Shown here piece by piece: positions 54,469 to 63,863 of a DNA stretch of 64,000 bases (its first letter is position 1; each line of letters starts with the position of its first letter). Below the pieces are notes generated by a model. The model was not told the origin of the DNA and did no database searches. It saw only the letters and a program-made list of their open reading frames with translations. Both the position numbers and the translations under genes were made by a program. This DNA comes from Adiantum capillus-veneris (lineage: Eukaryota; Streptophyta; Polypodiopsida; Polypodiales; Pteridaceae). The stretch spans positions 90,875,180-90,939,179 of the forward strand of contig CM043962.1 in the NCBI GenBank assembly GCA_014529385.2. Direction: 5' to 3'.

Positions 54469-55318
54469 TCTCCCCTTCTTGAAAGAGAGAAATCGTCCGC
54501 GATTACAACATATCTGCAAAACAACTCAAGTTAGCTCAAAAAAATTTCCAAGGGTCATTCCGAGGGACAATTAGTTTGCTCTTTTTGTTAAGGAGTTAGC
54601 TTCTCCTTTCGGCTCTTTTTATCAAGGAGTTAGCTTCTCCTTTCGTCTAGATCGGAACTCTTGATATTTCTGCGTAGTAAAATTAGCCATCACACCCAGA
54701 CCGTACTGATCGTCCACGGGTGTCTGGATCCACTAAAATTACAAACCCAGGCAATCTCATCCAATTAGGAATATTCAGTAATTGGCACATCACAATGCAA
54801 CACAGATGCTTTCATATGCATGTTACAAGACACAACAAACAGTGCCACTGAGCACTCCTCTGAGACAAACGGTCTACGGTATGAAGCTACTCAACGACTA
54901 CCTTGTCACTCCCCCCGCAAATAACCTAAAAAGGTCCGGGCCATGAGCTCAGAGGACTGTACAACCAAACGCTCCCCAGACCGCAGTCTGCGTCCCTTGG
55001 AGGTTCAAGCATACAACCAAACGCTCCCCAGGCATCAGCTTGCGTCGTTCGGAGGTTTTCTAGCATAGAAAGAACGCTCTCCAGGCATCGGCTTGCGTCG
55101 TTCCGAGGTTCAAACAATACCATAACAATATTTCTCACTTCTCCACCCGGGAGTAAAATCACCAATTATTGAAACGAGTATTAAAACCAGAGTCAAACAA
55201 TTCAAATCGGCACCAAGACAGGTTTAAAACAGATAGCATCCGTTTCAAACAAATTTCAAACAATACTTTCTCAAACAATGTTCAAAAGTATCTAACTAGA
55301 AACAAGTAGAGAGGTCAT
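54469..55318 (-). other. E 3' non-coding region with tandem repeats
   Basis: No gene. Two 34-base repeats (54578-54611 and 54612-54645) each carry the hairpin AAGGAGTTAGCTTCTCCTT. Three copies of a 52-54 base repeat with CCAAACGCTCCCCAG...TTGCGTCGTTCGGAGG occupy about 54961-55118. Both sets lie where pol would be in a complete element. Confidence 0.75.
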
Positions 55319-55434
55319 TCAGGTTTTGTTCGGACAACGGAACTTTGAGGTAACAGGCTTGCCCGTCTGCATCATGGTGATGGTCCGGTTCCGGACCTGG
55401 AGAGTTGCATCGTTCTTGTCGTGCTAGGGCATGC
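55319..55434 (-). pseudogene. E protease C-terminal end
   Basis: Continues the protease frame interrupted at 62395: CDVLLGMP, then TAG where the family has Trp, then HDKNDATLQVRNRTITM and a stop after CPNKT. The junction across element A is exact when one CCAAG is counted. Confidence 0.75.
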
Positions 55435-55439
55435 CCAAG

Positions 55440-56043
55440 TGTAGCAGGGCTACAGTCACTTCACAGGACATACAGTTGGACAGTGGGTTACACTGGGACT
55501 GGTTCACACTGGACGGACCCTCTGGACGGACCTTTGGTCTGGGAGTGACACGTGGTAGGGTACCTACCGACGACCGACGGTGGTCTAGTGGACCTCGTGG
55601 CCAGGTCACCACATGGCTGACATTTATGAGCCGTTGGTGGCTCTTTACGGTGGTAGATATGAGTAGTAGCGGTCGGTTATCGGGGGATCTTCTTCACCTT
55701 TGGTCCAACATCGTTCTCGTGGGAGCAGCGGGTCTTACACTGAACATTGCTTCACCATCCCTGCACATCTGAGCCTCGACACCCCATTTTGTACTTGTGA
55801 GTCCTGGGCTGGAGCTGAGTGTGCTGCCACGCTAGAGTCTGTACATGGTTCTTTGAGCTAGTCGAGTCCACATGTTCTGGTCCACTGTTGTGTCTCTGTT
55901 GTTATCCATTGTTCCCGTGTTTCATTCCTGTGTTTCATTCTGTTTGAGAGAGTTTCCATCTGTTTGAGTGAGATTGTCACGCACATTGCACTGAGGGGCG
56001 GGCACCCACACTGTTGAGAGCACGACACATTATCCGTGCTACA
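55440..56043 (+). repeat. 5' LTR of A
   Basis: 604 bases, TGTAGCAGGG...GCTACA, ending before GGTGCTCTCATTTTGGCG. It lacks the AAGAAATACCG motif of the chromovirus LTRs, so this is a different lineage. Confidence 0.9.
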
Positions 56044-56388
56044 GGTGCTCTCATTTTGGCGATCACGGTGGGACCTCAACTGAAGTCTCACTCTGTTGAG
56101 TATCTGGTTTCTTCGCTTCGTCTGTGCAACCTGTTGGTCTGGTCCAGTTTCACCCTTGACAGCTTAATCTAGCTGGTCTAGTCTCTCGCCTTGTTGGTCT
56201 GGTCCTCTCTCGCCCTGGTCCACCCAGTACTCGTCCTGGTCTAGTCCTTCCTCGTCCTGGTCCAGCCAGGTGGTCTAGTCACTCGCCTTGGTCTAGTAGA
56301 GTCTAGACCAATGTTCAGCCAAGTGAAGGTTGTCTTGCCCAAGTGAAGGTCTTCTTGCCCAAAGCTTGGTGGGGTTGGCGGTTACTGC
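56044..56388 (+). other. A leader with CTGGTCTAGTC repeats
   Basis: After the LTR, TTTGGCGATCACGGTGGGAC is in the primer-site position and resembles the TTGGCGCC-type sites of some plant gypsy elements; I cannot assign the tRNA. From about 56130 to 56310 there are at least eight imperfect repeats of CTGGTCTAGTC/CTGGTCCAG. Two AAGTGAAGGT.GTCTTGCCC repeats follow. Confidence 0.6.
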
Positions 56389-57546
56389 ATGGCACATACA
56401 AGGAGGTCTTTGGAGCGTCAAAGTGCACTACTGAGTCCTCTGAAGTACTACCACAGAAGGCGTCAACCCTTGGTGCCCAGTAGAAGCATATTAACCCCAT
56501 CACCCATACCTACTCATACGGCTACCTCCATTCCTTCGACCGGTTCTACATCCTCCAGGTCACCTTCTCCGGTAAGGCTCTCCCCCATTTTGTTACAGCA
56601 AGCTAGGGAGCAACAGACTCAAGAGCAAGAGGCCATGGAGGAGCTCACAAGTGTTCTGGCAAAGGTGAACATCAAGTTCCCTACCTTTAAAGGTCTCTCC
56701 GCAGAAGATGCAAATGACCATGCTCGGAGGTTTGTCTCTCTTTGCAGAGGTCGTGGCCTCAACAGAGAAGACGCATACCTCGTGCTCTTCTTGTCCACCT
56801 TGGATGGTCTTGCAGATAAATGGTACAGTCAGTTTGCTGAAAACCACTTTACTACTTGGACCATGTTAAGACAGCAGTTCTGTGAAGCTTTCCGACCAGG
56901 GGATTATCAAGAGAAGATTCTAGATGAGTTGGCCAACCTGTTGCTCCAGCCCAAGGAGACATTTGCAGAGCTAATGACCAGAGCAAAGTTCCTGGTCGCC
57001 AAGCTGCCTCAGCAACTAGGGGAATTCATGGTGAAGAAGTGGGTAGAGAAGGCTCTGCCAAAGACTTCTCAACAAAAGCTCAGAGAAAGTCTCCGTCCTG
57101 AAGCCAGTCTGGAGGACTTTGTTGCTACTGCTACTAGAATAGAGGGAGCAGGAAGGCAGTTCACTGACTCTGCTCAGTTAGATACTGCCCCTGTACTCGT
57201 GGAAAGTCCATCAGACCCCTTGACTTCTTTAAGACGGGAACTGGAAGGCCTAAAGTTACAGCGGGCCCTTCACGAAGAGAGATCCTTCTCTCTCAGACAG
57301 GAGAAACCTCCACATCAAGAGGCTTATGATCAACTTAAAAGAGAGTTAGAAGAGCTCAAGGCTCAGCAGGAGACTAAGGCTATGGTATGGTGTAGTTCAT
57401 GCCGCTCTCCAGGACACCCTCCACAGGACTGTCCCCTTCGCTCTTATTGCCACTTCTGCGAAAAATCGGGTCATGAAGATAAGGATTGCTACTATATAAA
57501 GGGATTGCACAAAATACAGCAAAGTCTTGGTCCTACTCTCGAATAG
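56389..57546 (+). CDS. A gag (capsid and first zinc fingers)
   Basis: Starts MAHTRRSLERQ. Residues 1-90 are Ser/Pro/Gln-rich. From about 95 comes a retrotransposon capsid domain (IKFPTFKGLSAEDANDHARR, LFLSTLDGLADKWYSQFAEN, FCEAFRPGDYQEKILDELAN). A coiled segment (LRRELEGLKLQRALHEE) follows, then paired finger-like motifs CSSCRSPGHPPQDC and CHFCEKSGHEDKDC. The frame stops at TAG 57544-57546 but continues in the same phase for another 1.7 kb, so this is the first part of a gag-protease frame. It forms the particle and binds RNA. Confidence 0.82.
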   Translation: MAHTRRSLERQSALLSPLKYYHRRRQPLVPSRSILTPSPIPTHTATSIPSTGSTSSRSPSPVRLSPILLQQAREQQTQEQEAMEELTSVLAKVNIKFPTFKGLSAEDANDHARRFVSLCRGRGLNREDAYLVLFLSTLDGLADKWYSQFAENHFTTWTMLRQQFCEAFRPGDYQEKILDELANLLLQPKETFAELMTRAKFLVAKLPQQLGEFMVKKWVEKALPKTSQQKLRESLRPEASLEDFVATATRIEGAGRQFTDSAQLDTAPVLVESPSDPLTSLRRELEGLKLQRALHEERSFSLRQEKPPHQEAYDQLKRELEELKAQQETKAMVWCSSCRSPGHPPQDCPLRSYCHFCEKSGHEDKDCYYIKGLHKIQQSLGPTLE

Positions 57547-57567
57547 GGGTTAGCACCAGCATCCAAC

Positions 57568-57921
57568 ATGGTTTCCCACTACAGCCATCCCAACTACATG
57601 CCACCTTTGCTCAATACCCCCCCTATCCAAGGTATGTCAAGTACTCTCCCGACTCAAAGTTTTTATAATGCTAATGCCACCTCAACCCCTCAGAGCTTCT
57701 ACACTTCAGCCTCCAACTCTATGCAGCAACCACCTCGTTCCCCGTTTCGTCCTTCCAATCGGCCCATACTCTGCTACAGATGCGGAGAATATGGGCATTA
57801 TCAGAGCAAATGCCCTCTGCCAGAAGGCTCTTCTCCGTGCCAACTTTGCCCTGAGGCTCTGGATCACTACACTAAGGATTGTCCAAAACAACGCGCCTCT
57901 ACCTCTGCGAGCCCAAGTTAG
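57568..57921 (+). pseudogene. A gag continuation with a CCHC knuckle
   Basis: Same phase as gag. A Pro/Ser/Asn-rich stretch, then CYRCGEYGHYQSKC (C-x2-C-x4-H-x4-C) and a second finger-like CQLCPEALDHYTKDC. It ends at TAG 57919-57921, after which the frame again continues in phase. No start is needed if it was read as one polyprotein. Confidence 0.75.
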
Positions 57922-57954
57922 AGCCAACCTGAATTCACCTTTCCCAAGATCAAT

Positions 57955-59271
57955 TTGATAGCAGTTAGTACCAACCCCAAGCCACCACTTTCTGCCCATA
58001 TGATTGCCTCTCAAGACAAGTTGCATTTGGTAGAGGAGCCAGCTGGTGTCCTCACACGAGCTCAGAGGGCAGCCCTCGGCCTCAATCTTCCAGTAGGTAC
58101 AACCCTTTCCTCCCCAATGCCTACATTTCCTTCAACAGCTGACATGCCATCCCCTAGTGCTAAGAAAGGATCTTTTACTATGCTCTCCGATATTGATGGG
58201 GCTTTCTTAGAAGCAGTTGCTGACTTACAATAGATCAAGGAAACTGAGAAGACACTGATCCCAAGAGAAAAACCTACAGCAGAGACTATATTGAAGAATA
58301 CCTTTCACCAAGTGTCATTGTATGACATGCTTCGACTAGATGCGAGTTTCAGAAGTGACACCCTTGCAGTTATTCAGTCACTTTACCCTGGAGCAGGTCC
58401 TAGTGGCGGGCACCTCCCAGTGCGACAGTCAGAGTCCTATATGATATCCAATCCTGCTGCTCCACTCACTGATTATAGAAGCCCTCGCCTGACAATGTCC
58501 GTTTTTGGTCGGCAATTCTCAGGAGTGATAGTGGATGGTGGATCTGGCATCAACCTGATGCCCGAGTTCACTATGTTAGCTCTAGGTCTACAGCTTACTC
58601 GCCCTGCTCCCTTCACAGTTACATTGGCCGACCAACGGACAGTCTACCCAGTGGGCATAGTGGATAATGTGCCTCTGCAGGTACAAGACTTTACTTTTAA
58701 CTTGGATTTTGTGGTGGTTCGTCTTCCCCAGGTTGAGGGCGGATTTCCCTTGCTTATTGGAAGACCATGGCTGCGACACACTAAAGCACTCCACGATTGG
58801 GGAAATGATGCAATGTGGATACATAATTCTGGCTCCTCGATGCAACCCATTCTCTTAGAAGGTGGTATGGATCCCGTGGTGCAGCAAGTTTCTTTGTCAA
58901 TGGAAACCAAACCTGAACAAGAACAGCCTACTACACCTGAAGGGTCAGATGAAGATCTGCTGGAGTGGTTAGAGGCTACCAAATCTATGCCTTGTTATGG
59001 GGTCTCTATTCACTCTTTGCATGAAGGTACACCCTCTTCCATTGTTTCCACAGTAACTAACCCCAATGAGCCACCTGAGCCAGCTCAAAGGTTGAAGGCC
59101 TTAGAGAAAACTCTGGATGCGCCCTCGGGGGAAGTCTTTGAATTTGGTGAGCCTATGGAGGAAAATAGAAGTGGGAAGAAATCTCTTCGACAGAAGTTCA
59201 CCCAACATCAAAAATCAGCCCCATTGGTGTCTGCTTCTCCTAGAATAAAGCTCCCTTCACAGAGCTTGTCC
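57955..59271 (+). pseudogene. A aspartic protease region
   Basis: Same phase as gag, with one TAG at 58231-58233. The linker HQVSLYDMLRLDASFRSDTL precedes the protease FSGVIVDGGSGINLMPEFTM (DGGS at the active site, not DTG/DSG) and ends FPLLIGRPWLRHTKAL. An acidic/Pro-rich tail continues until hAT-2 interrupts at 59272. No RT follows on the far side of hAT-2. Probably a polyprotein-processing enzyme, if active. Confidence 0.75.
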
Positions 59272-60777
59272 CAAGGTAGGATCCGTACGGTACCGTACGG
59301 ATCCGTATTGTACCAAAAAAAAAAAAAAAAAAAGAATTTCTCCTTAGCGTTTTCGGATTTAATTTCGCCTCTGTTTTGGGGGTTTGGCCGCCTGGTTATT
59401 GAGACAGAGTGAGTTTGGGCGCCTGTTTATTGCAAACTATTGACTACAGAGTACTACAGAGAGAGTTTGGGCGCCTGTTTATTGCAGACAGAGCTCTGCA
59501 AACTCACCTGCAGAGCAACCTTGTGCGCGGTAAAGGTAAGTGCTCGTCCTCGCGAGTCTCTCCCGTCTTCCTCGCGCATACCTTGTGTGTTTCTCGCGAT
59601 AGCATCAATGTTTTTGTTCACCAATCTGTAGGTACACCATGCCTCGCAAACCCAACCTAGTCTGGAGCGCACACACCACTATCATTGCGGTGGTAAATAC
59701 AGGAGGGCAAGCAGGATCAGGAACACGTACTTGGGCCTGCAAATATTGTGGAAAACAGAAGACAAGTACGGTGACGCGTGTGTTGAGGCACCTTACTGGC
59801 ATCGGCACTACTGGCCAGTGCGGAGGGTGCAAGCTTATTCCGCCAGCGATAAAGGATGCTTTGAGGTTGGAGCACTTCCCGGGAGGGGGTCTTCTCTCGT
59901 CCAAGGGTAAGAAAGCAAATCAAGCAACACAGGATGCCTTGCAGGATGCATTGTTTACAAATTTGTCAGATACAGGGACACAGCAAGAAAAGGACACTAG
60001 CAGGAAAAGGGCTCGTTGTTCTCAAGATGTAGATGAGGATACAGATCAAGAGACACGCGTGTATACACAGTCTACTTTGCCTTCACGTGTCCATGCACAG
60101 TCTTGGGTAAAAGAGCGGCAAAAGATTGCAGAGACAGAGATTGCTCGCACTCTCATAGAGTGCAACATTGCATTTAATGTCTTGCGGACAGAGCAATGGA
60201 AGCGAATGGTTCGAGCCATTGCACAAGTTGGTGCCATAGATTCTTGGAGTGGCTTGGATTATCAAAAGATGCGCACATCCATGTTAGATGAGCAGCGAGA
60301 GATCATTGACAGAGCATTGGTCCCAGTGAAAGCTGGGTGGCAGCAGTTTGGTTGTACCATCATCTCTGACGGGTGGAGTGATATTCGCAGACGCCACATT
60401 ATCAACATTCTTGTCGAATACTATACAGTGTGCAAATCATGATGAATATGAAGTTCTCTGTAGTTTGAAGTTTGAAGTTTGTTGAAGTATATTTGAGAGA
60501 GAACTGAAGCTTTGAATTGTATTTGTTTGTGAATATTGAATGTCGAGAAAGTGGTCATGACTCGCCTTGGATTGTCTATTTATATGACAGCCTTGGATAG
60601 TAGAACAGTGAGCTAATATCCTATAAGTGATACTTATGAATTTATTATCAAGTACGGACCGTATTGTAGGTTTTTGACGTTTTCGAAAAAAACCTTACGA
60701 ATTTTACGTACCTTACCACTCAATCCATTCGGTACTACGTACAGTACGTACCGTACCTTACGTACCTTTCCACCTTG
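59272..60777 (+). mobile_element. hAT-2: short hAT transposon with partial transposase
   Basis: 1506 bases flanked by an exact 8-base duplication GCTTGTCC (59264-59271 and 60778-60785). Ends are CAAGGTAGGATCCGTACGG and, read inwards from the right, CAAGGTGGAAAGGTACG, a clear imperfect inverted repeat. Subterminal DNA is rich in GTACGGTACC/GTACGTACC. It encodes only the N-terminal third of a transposase. A run of 18 A lies near 59317. Confidence 0.9.
59639..60442 (+). CDS. hAT-2 truncated transposase (BED finger and start of DUF659)
   Basis: 267 codons from MPRKPNLVWS. A BED-type zinc finger (ACKYCGKQKTSTVTRVLRHL) is followed by an acidic linker. Then come WVKERQKIAETEIARTLIEC and FNVLRTEQWKRMVRAIAQVG, which match hAT-1 (FLKERQRIAEIEIARTVIEC), and the DUF659 start AGWQQFGCTIISDGWSD with the first catalytic Asp. 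The frame ends after IINILVEYY, where hAT-1 continues for four more exons. It could still bind element ends through the finger and act as a repressor; that is speculation. Related to but clearly different from hAT-1. Confidence 0.8.
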   Translation: MPRKPNLVWSAHTTIIAVVNTGGQAGSGTRTWACKYCGKQKTSTVTRVLRHLTGIGTTGQCGGCKLIPPAIKDALRLEHFPGGGLLSSKGKKANQATQDALQDALFTNLSDTGTQQEKDTSRKRARCSQDVDEDTDQETRVYTQSTLPSRVHAQSWVKERQKIAETEIARTLIECNIAFNVLRTEQWKRMVRAIAQVGAIDSWSGLDYQKMRTSMLDEQREIIDRALVPVKAGWQQFGCTIISDGWSDIRRRHIINILVEYYTVCKS

Positions 60778-60785
60778 GCTTGTCC

Positions 60786-61787
60786 TGCCTGATGAATTCC
60801 ATTCTCTTGATAGTTGTCCTGCTCATAGTGGCTGCGCTCTGTAGCATCTCCTCTTTCAACCAGGGGACCATGGATTTCATCTACTGCCCTAACCCTCCCC
60901 CTCCCCACTCTCGTCCGCCCCTACCCTCCCCCTTCCCACTCTCGCCCCTACCCACCCCCTCCCCATTCTCGCCCCTACCCACCCCCCTCGCCCCTACCCT
61001 AACCCTCGCCCTACCCTACCCCTACTCGCCCCTACCCTTTCTTGCCCTCGCCCCTACCCTATCCCTACTCGCCCCTACCCACCCCCTCACACCCCTCGCC
61101 CCTACCTACCCCCTCACTCCCTCTCGCCCCTCCCCACCCTTCCTCCCCTCCCCCTACTCGCCCCTACCCACCCTCTCCCTCCCCCTACTCGCCCCTACCT
61201 ACCCCTCTCCCCCCTCTCACCCACCCCCCCCTCACTCCCTCTCGCCCCTACCCACCCTCTCCCTCCCCCTAACCAGAGATACATACTTCTGCTCCTCGCC
61301 CTACCCTACCCTACTCGCCCCTACCCTTTCTTGCCCTCGCCCCTACCCACCCCCTCACTCCCTCTTGCCCCTACCCACCCACCCTCTCCCCTCCCCCTAC
61401 TTGCCCCTACCCTCCCCCTACTCGCCCCTAACCACCCCCTCTCTGCCCTCACCCCTATCTAGCCCCTACCTAGTCTCTCCTCCCCCTCCCCCTCATCTTG
61501 TTCCAGTTGGGATTCTTGGACTACGACCCTATTTGCGGTGTTACTCGGGCTTATGGTAATCCATCTTTTCGAGAAGAGTGTTGTTGCAGAAAAGTATGGC
61601 AAGGTTTATCTGCAACTGCAAGCAAGGACCAGGCTACGCAATCATACATATTGGGTTCCTGCTTAGTTACAAGCTTAAGGCGATTGCAATCAAGAAAGAC
61701 GTACGGATGCAGTAGCTAGTGGTTTTTCTTCACAGTTTTTCAGTATTCCTCTCATCGAGACGGTGAGCGGTCTTGTGGCGGGCAACC
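60786..61787 (+). repeat. A: C-rich minisatellite and unassigned 3' region
   Basis: From about 60890 to 61490 the plus strand is almost free of G: imperfect repeats of CTCGCCCCTACCCACCCC and similar units. The frames are Pro/Ser/Thr-rich and not credible as genes. Isolated CCCTAACCC steps occur but not a regular telomere array. From 61498 to the 3' LTR at 61788 there are only short frames. Confidence 0.7.
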
Positions 61788-62389
61788 TGTAGCAGGGTTA
61801 CAGTCACTTCACAGGACATACAGTTGGACAGTGGGTTACACTGGGACTGGTTCACACTGGACGGACCCTCTGGACGGACCTCTGGTCTGGGAGTGACACG
61901 TGGTAGGATACCTACCGACGACCGACGGTGGTCTAGTGGACCTCGTGGCCAGGTCACCACATGGCTGACATTTATGAGCCGTTGGTGGCTCTTTACGGTG
62001 GTACATATGAGTAGTAGCGGTCGGTTATCGGGGGATCTTCTTCACCTTTGGTCCAGCATCGTTCTCGTGGGAGCAGCGGGTCTTACACTGAGCACTGCTT
62101 CACCATCCCTGCACATCTGAGCCTCAACACCCCATTTTGTACTTGTGAGTCCTGGGCTGGAGCTGAGTGTGCTGCCACGCTAGAGTCTGTACATGGTTCT
62201 TTGAGCTAGTCGAGTCCGCATGTTCTGGTCCACTGTTGTGTCTCTGTTGTTATCCATTGTTCCTGTGTTTCATTCCTATGCTTCATTCTGTTTGAGAGAG
62301 TTTCCATTTGTTTGAGTGAGATTGTCACGCACATTGCACTGAGGGGCACCCCCACATTGTTGAGAGCACGACACATTATCCGCGCTACA
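61788..62389 (+). repeat. 3' LTR of A
   Basis: 602 bases, TGTAGCAGGG...GCTACA, followed by the duplication CCAAG and the resumed protease frame of E. Confidence 0.9.
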
Positions 62390-62394
62390 CCAAG

Positions 62395-63863
62395 AGAACG
62401 TCGCAATTGCCCAATTTCATAATGTGGAAATCGGCTTTTCCATGATAATCTTGTAGTCACTGGACGTGCACCAATGAGCGGTACCACTTTCTGAGTTTGC
62501 CCCGTGGCTAGCTCAGCTTCAATTTCTCCACCCTCTACATCATAATCAAAGTGCATCTGCTTTAAGAATTCTGGCTGGATGAAGTTCTCCATAGCTCTGG
62601 GGTCAAAGCAAAAATAAGGGCTTTCAAGCCGTTGACTTTTCCATAAGCTCTGCATAATTCATTAAAACTCTTGAGGTGTATACCGTAAATATCGGGTACT
62701 AGTCCAATAGCAGGTCTAGCCTTCTTGGCCGGAGGTGGCCCCTGGGATCTGTCTGTTGTGGGAGTAGAAGGTTGCACTGAGTACGTTGAGGCTCGCTTAG
62801 GACATGTATTGAACGTATGCCCTGTTTGGAAACACTCGAAGCATTGGCCTTCTTGTAACAAGGCGTCTCGTTGACGTTGTGTCAGACGAGGCCGTTGAGG
62901 TTGGTCTTCACGGGATTCCCGAGAATTTGTTCGTTGTTGCCAAGAGTTCTGGTTAGTGGTCGGAGGTTCTTCTGTGGTAAACTCCAACTTTCCTTTCATG
63001 AGCTTGTAGCCGACCACGGCATGGTCCGTAAGCTCCTGCATGGTAGAGACTTGCTTGGAGAGACAATATTCCTGCAATGGTGACGGTAGTCCGATGGTGT
63101 AGTGCTCGCACTGGTCCTCCAAGGGAATGAACTTAAAAAAGGACACCGGAAGGTACACACCGAGAAACCTTTGGTTCAAGTTGCCCCACTCTGCCAAAAT
63201 CCGAACTTCAAACATCGAAGTCATGTAACTACGTGCAAAAATTGTCTTGAAAGATTGCCAGGTCCTTGGAGCATGCGGTTGTGTCGCGATTGAACTCCAC
63301 CATTGCATAGCATTATCTTTAAGAAATCCCGCTGCTCGAGAAATCTTGGATTCTTCTGTATAGTTCCCCAAAGCATAGATGTTGTTGAATTGCTGTAGGA
63401 ACTGCAATGCTTTTTTGCTATTTTTCACCTAGGAAAAAGTCAAAAATTTGACTGCCGTGCCACCATCTTTGAAATCTTTGGGTTGGTTAGGGGCATATCC
63501 CGGGTATGGATAATAAGGGTATCCATATGGGCTCCAACCATTGTAGCTTGGCGGTGGTGGTGGTGGAGGCAATGGCGGTGGCAAAGGCGGTTGCACTGGA
63601 TCAGGGTCAAATGGTTGCATCATATTCCTGAAGACTCCCTCGATGGGAACAGACGGCCGAGAAGGTTGCCGGTTGGAAGCTCTCGTACTTTCTGGTGCCG
63701 AAGGAGGAGGTACCACCTGGGGCATCAGAGGGGGTAACATGTAGCTCAAACATTGTTGAAAACTTTGCAGCATCGAAAGATTCTGTTGAGGATGCCGCGA
63801 AAGAATGTCGTGAAGCTCGTTGAACAGAAATTGCAAATATTTTGTTGAATCCATGAATTCCAA
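62395..63863 (-). pseudogene. E gag and aspartic protease
   Basis: Minus strand from MEFMDSTKYLQFLFNEL: a Pro-rich N-terminal half with YNGWSPYGYPYYPYPGYAP, then PKDFKDGGTAVKFLTFS, an in-frame TAG (63429-63431), and the capsid core KKALQFLQQFNNIYALGNY, FLKDNAMQWWSSIA, IPLEDQCEHYTIGLP. The zinc knuckle is CFECFQTGHTFNTC. After LCRAYGKVNGLKALIF a frameshift (about 62610) leads to FDPRAMENFI, where the active-site DSGA/DTGA is replaced by DPRA, as in H. It ends in FHIMKLGNCDVLLG at the insertion of A. Confidence 0.82.

Larger units (their letters stand above)
55440..62389 (+). mobile_element. A: gag-protease LTR retrotransposon without pol
   Basis: 6950 bases; exact duplication CCAAG (55435-55439 and 62390-62394). 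LTRs of 604 and 602 bases begin TGTAGC and end GCTACA (about 97% identical by eye). The interior codes for gag, two zinc-finger regions and a protease only; hAT-2 and a C-rich minisatellite fill the remaining 2.5 kb. No RT or integrase was found. It is inserted in E. Confidence 0.9.

Noticed and set aside
55424-55772. Open frames within the A LTRs (repeated at 61730-62120)
   Set aside because: They span LTR borders and are duplicated only because the LTR is; no known domain.
60990-61030. CCCTAACCC steps suggesting an interstitial telomere
   Set aside because: Irregular and mixed with many other C-rich units; plant telomeres would be regular CCCTAAA arrays.
60780-61559. 260-codon Pro/Ser-rich open frame
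   Set aside because: It is the translation of the G-free minisatellite; absence of stops follows from the base composition, not from coding.
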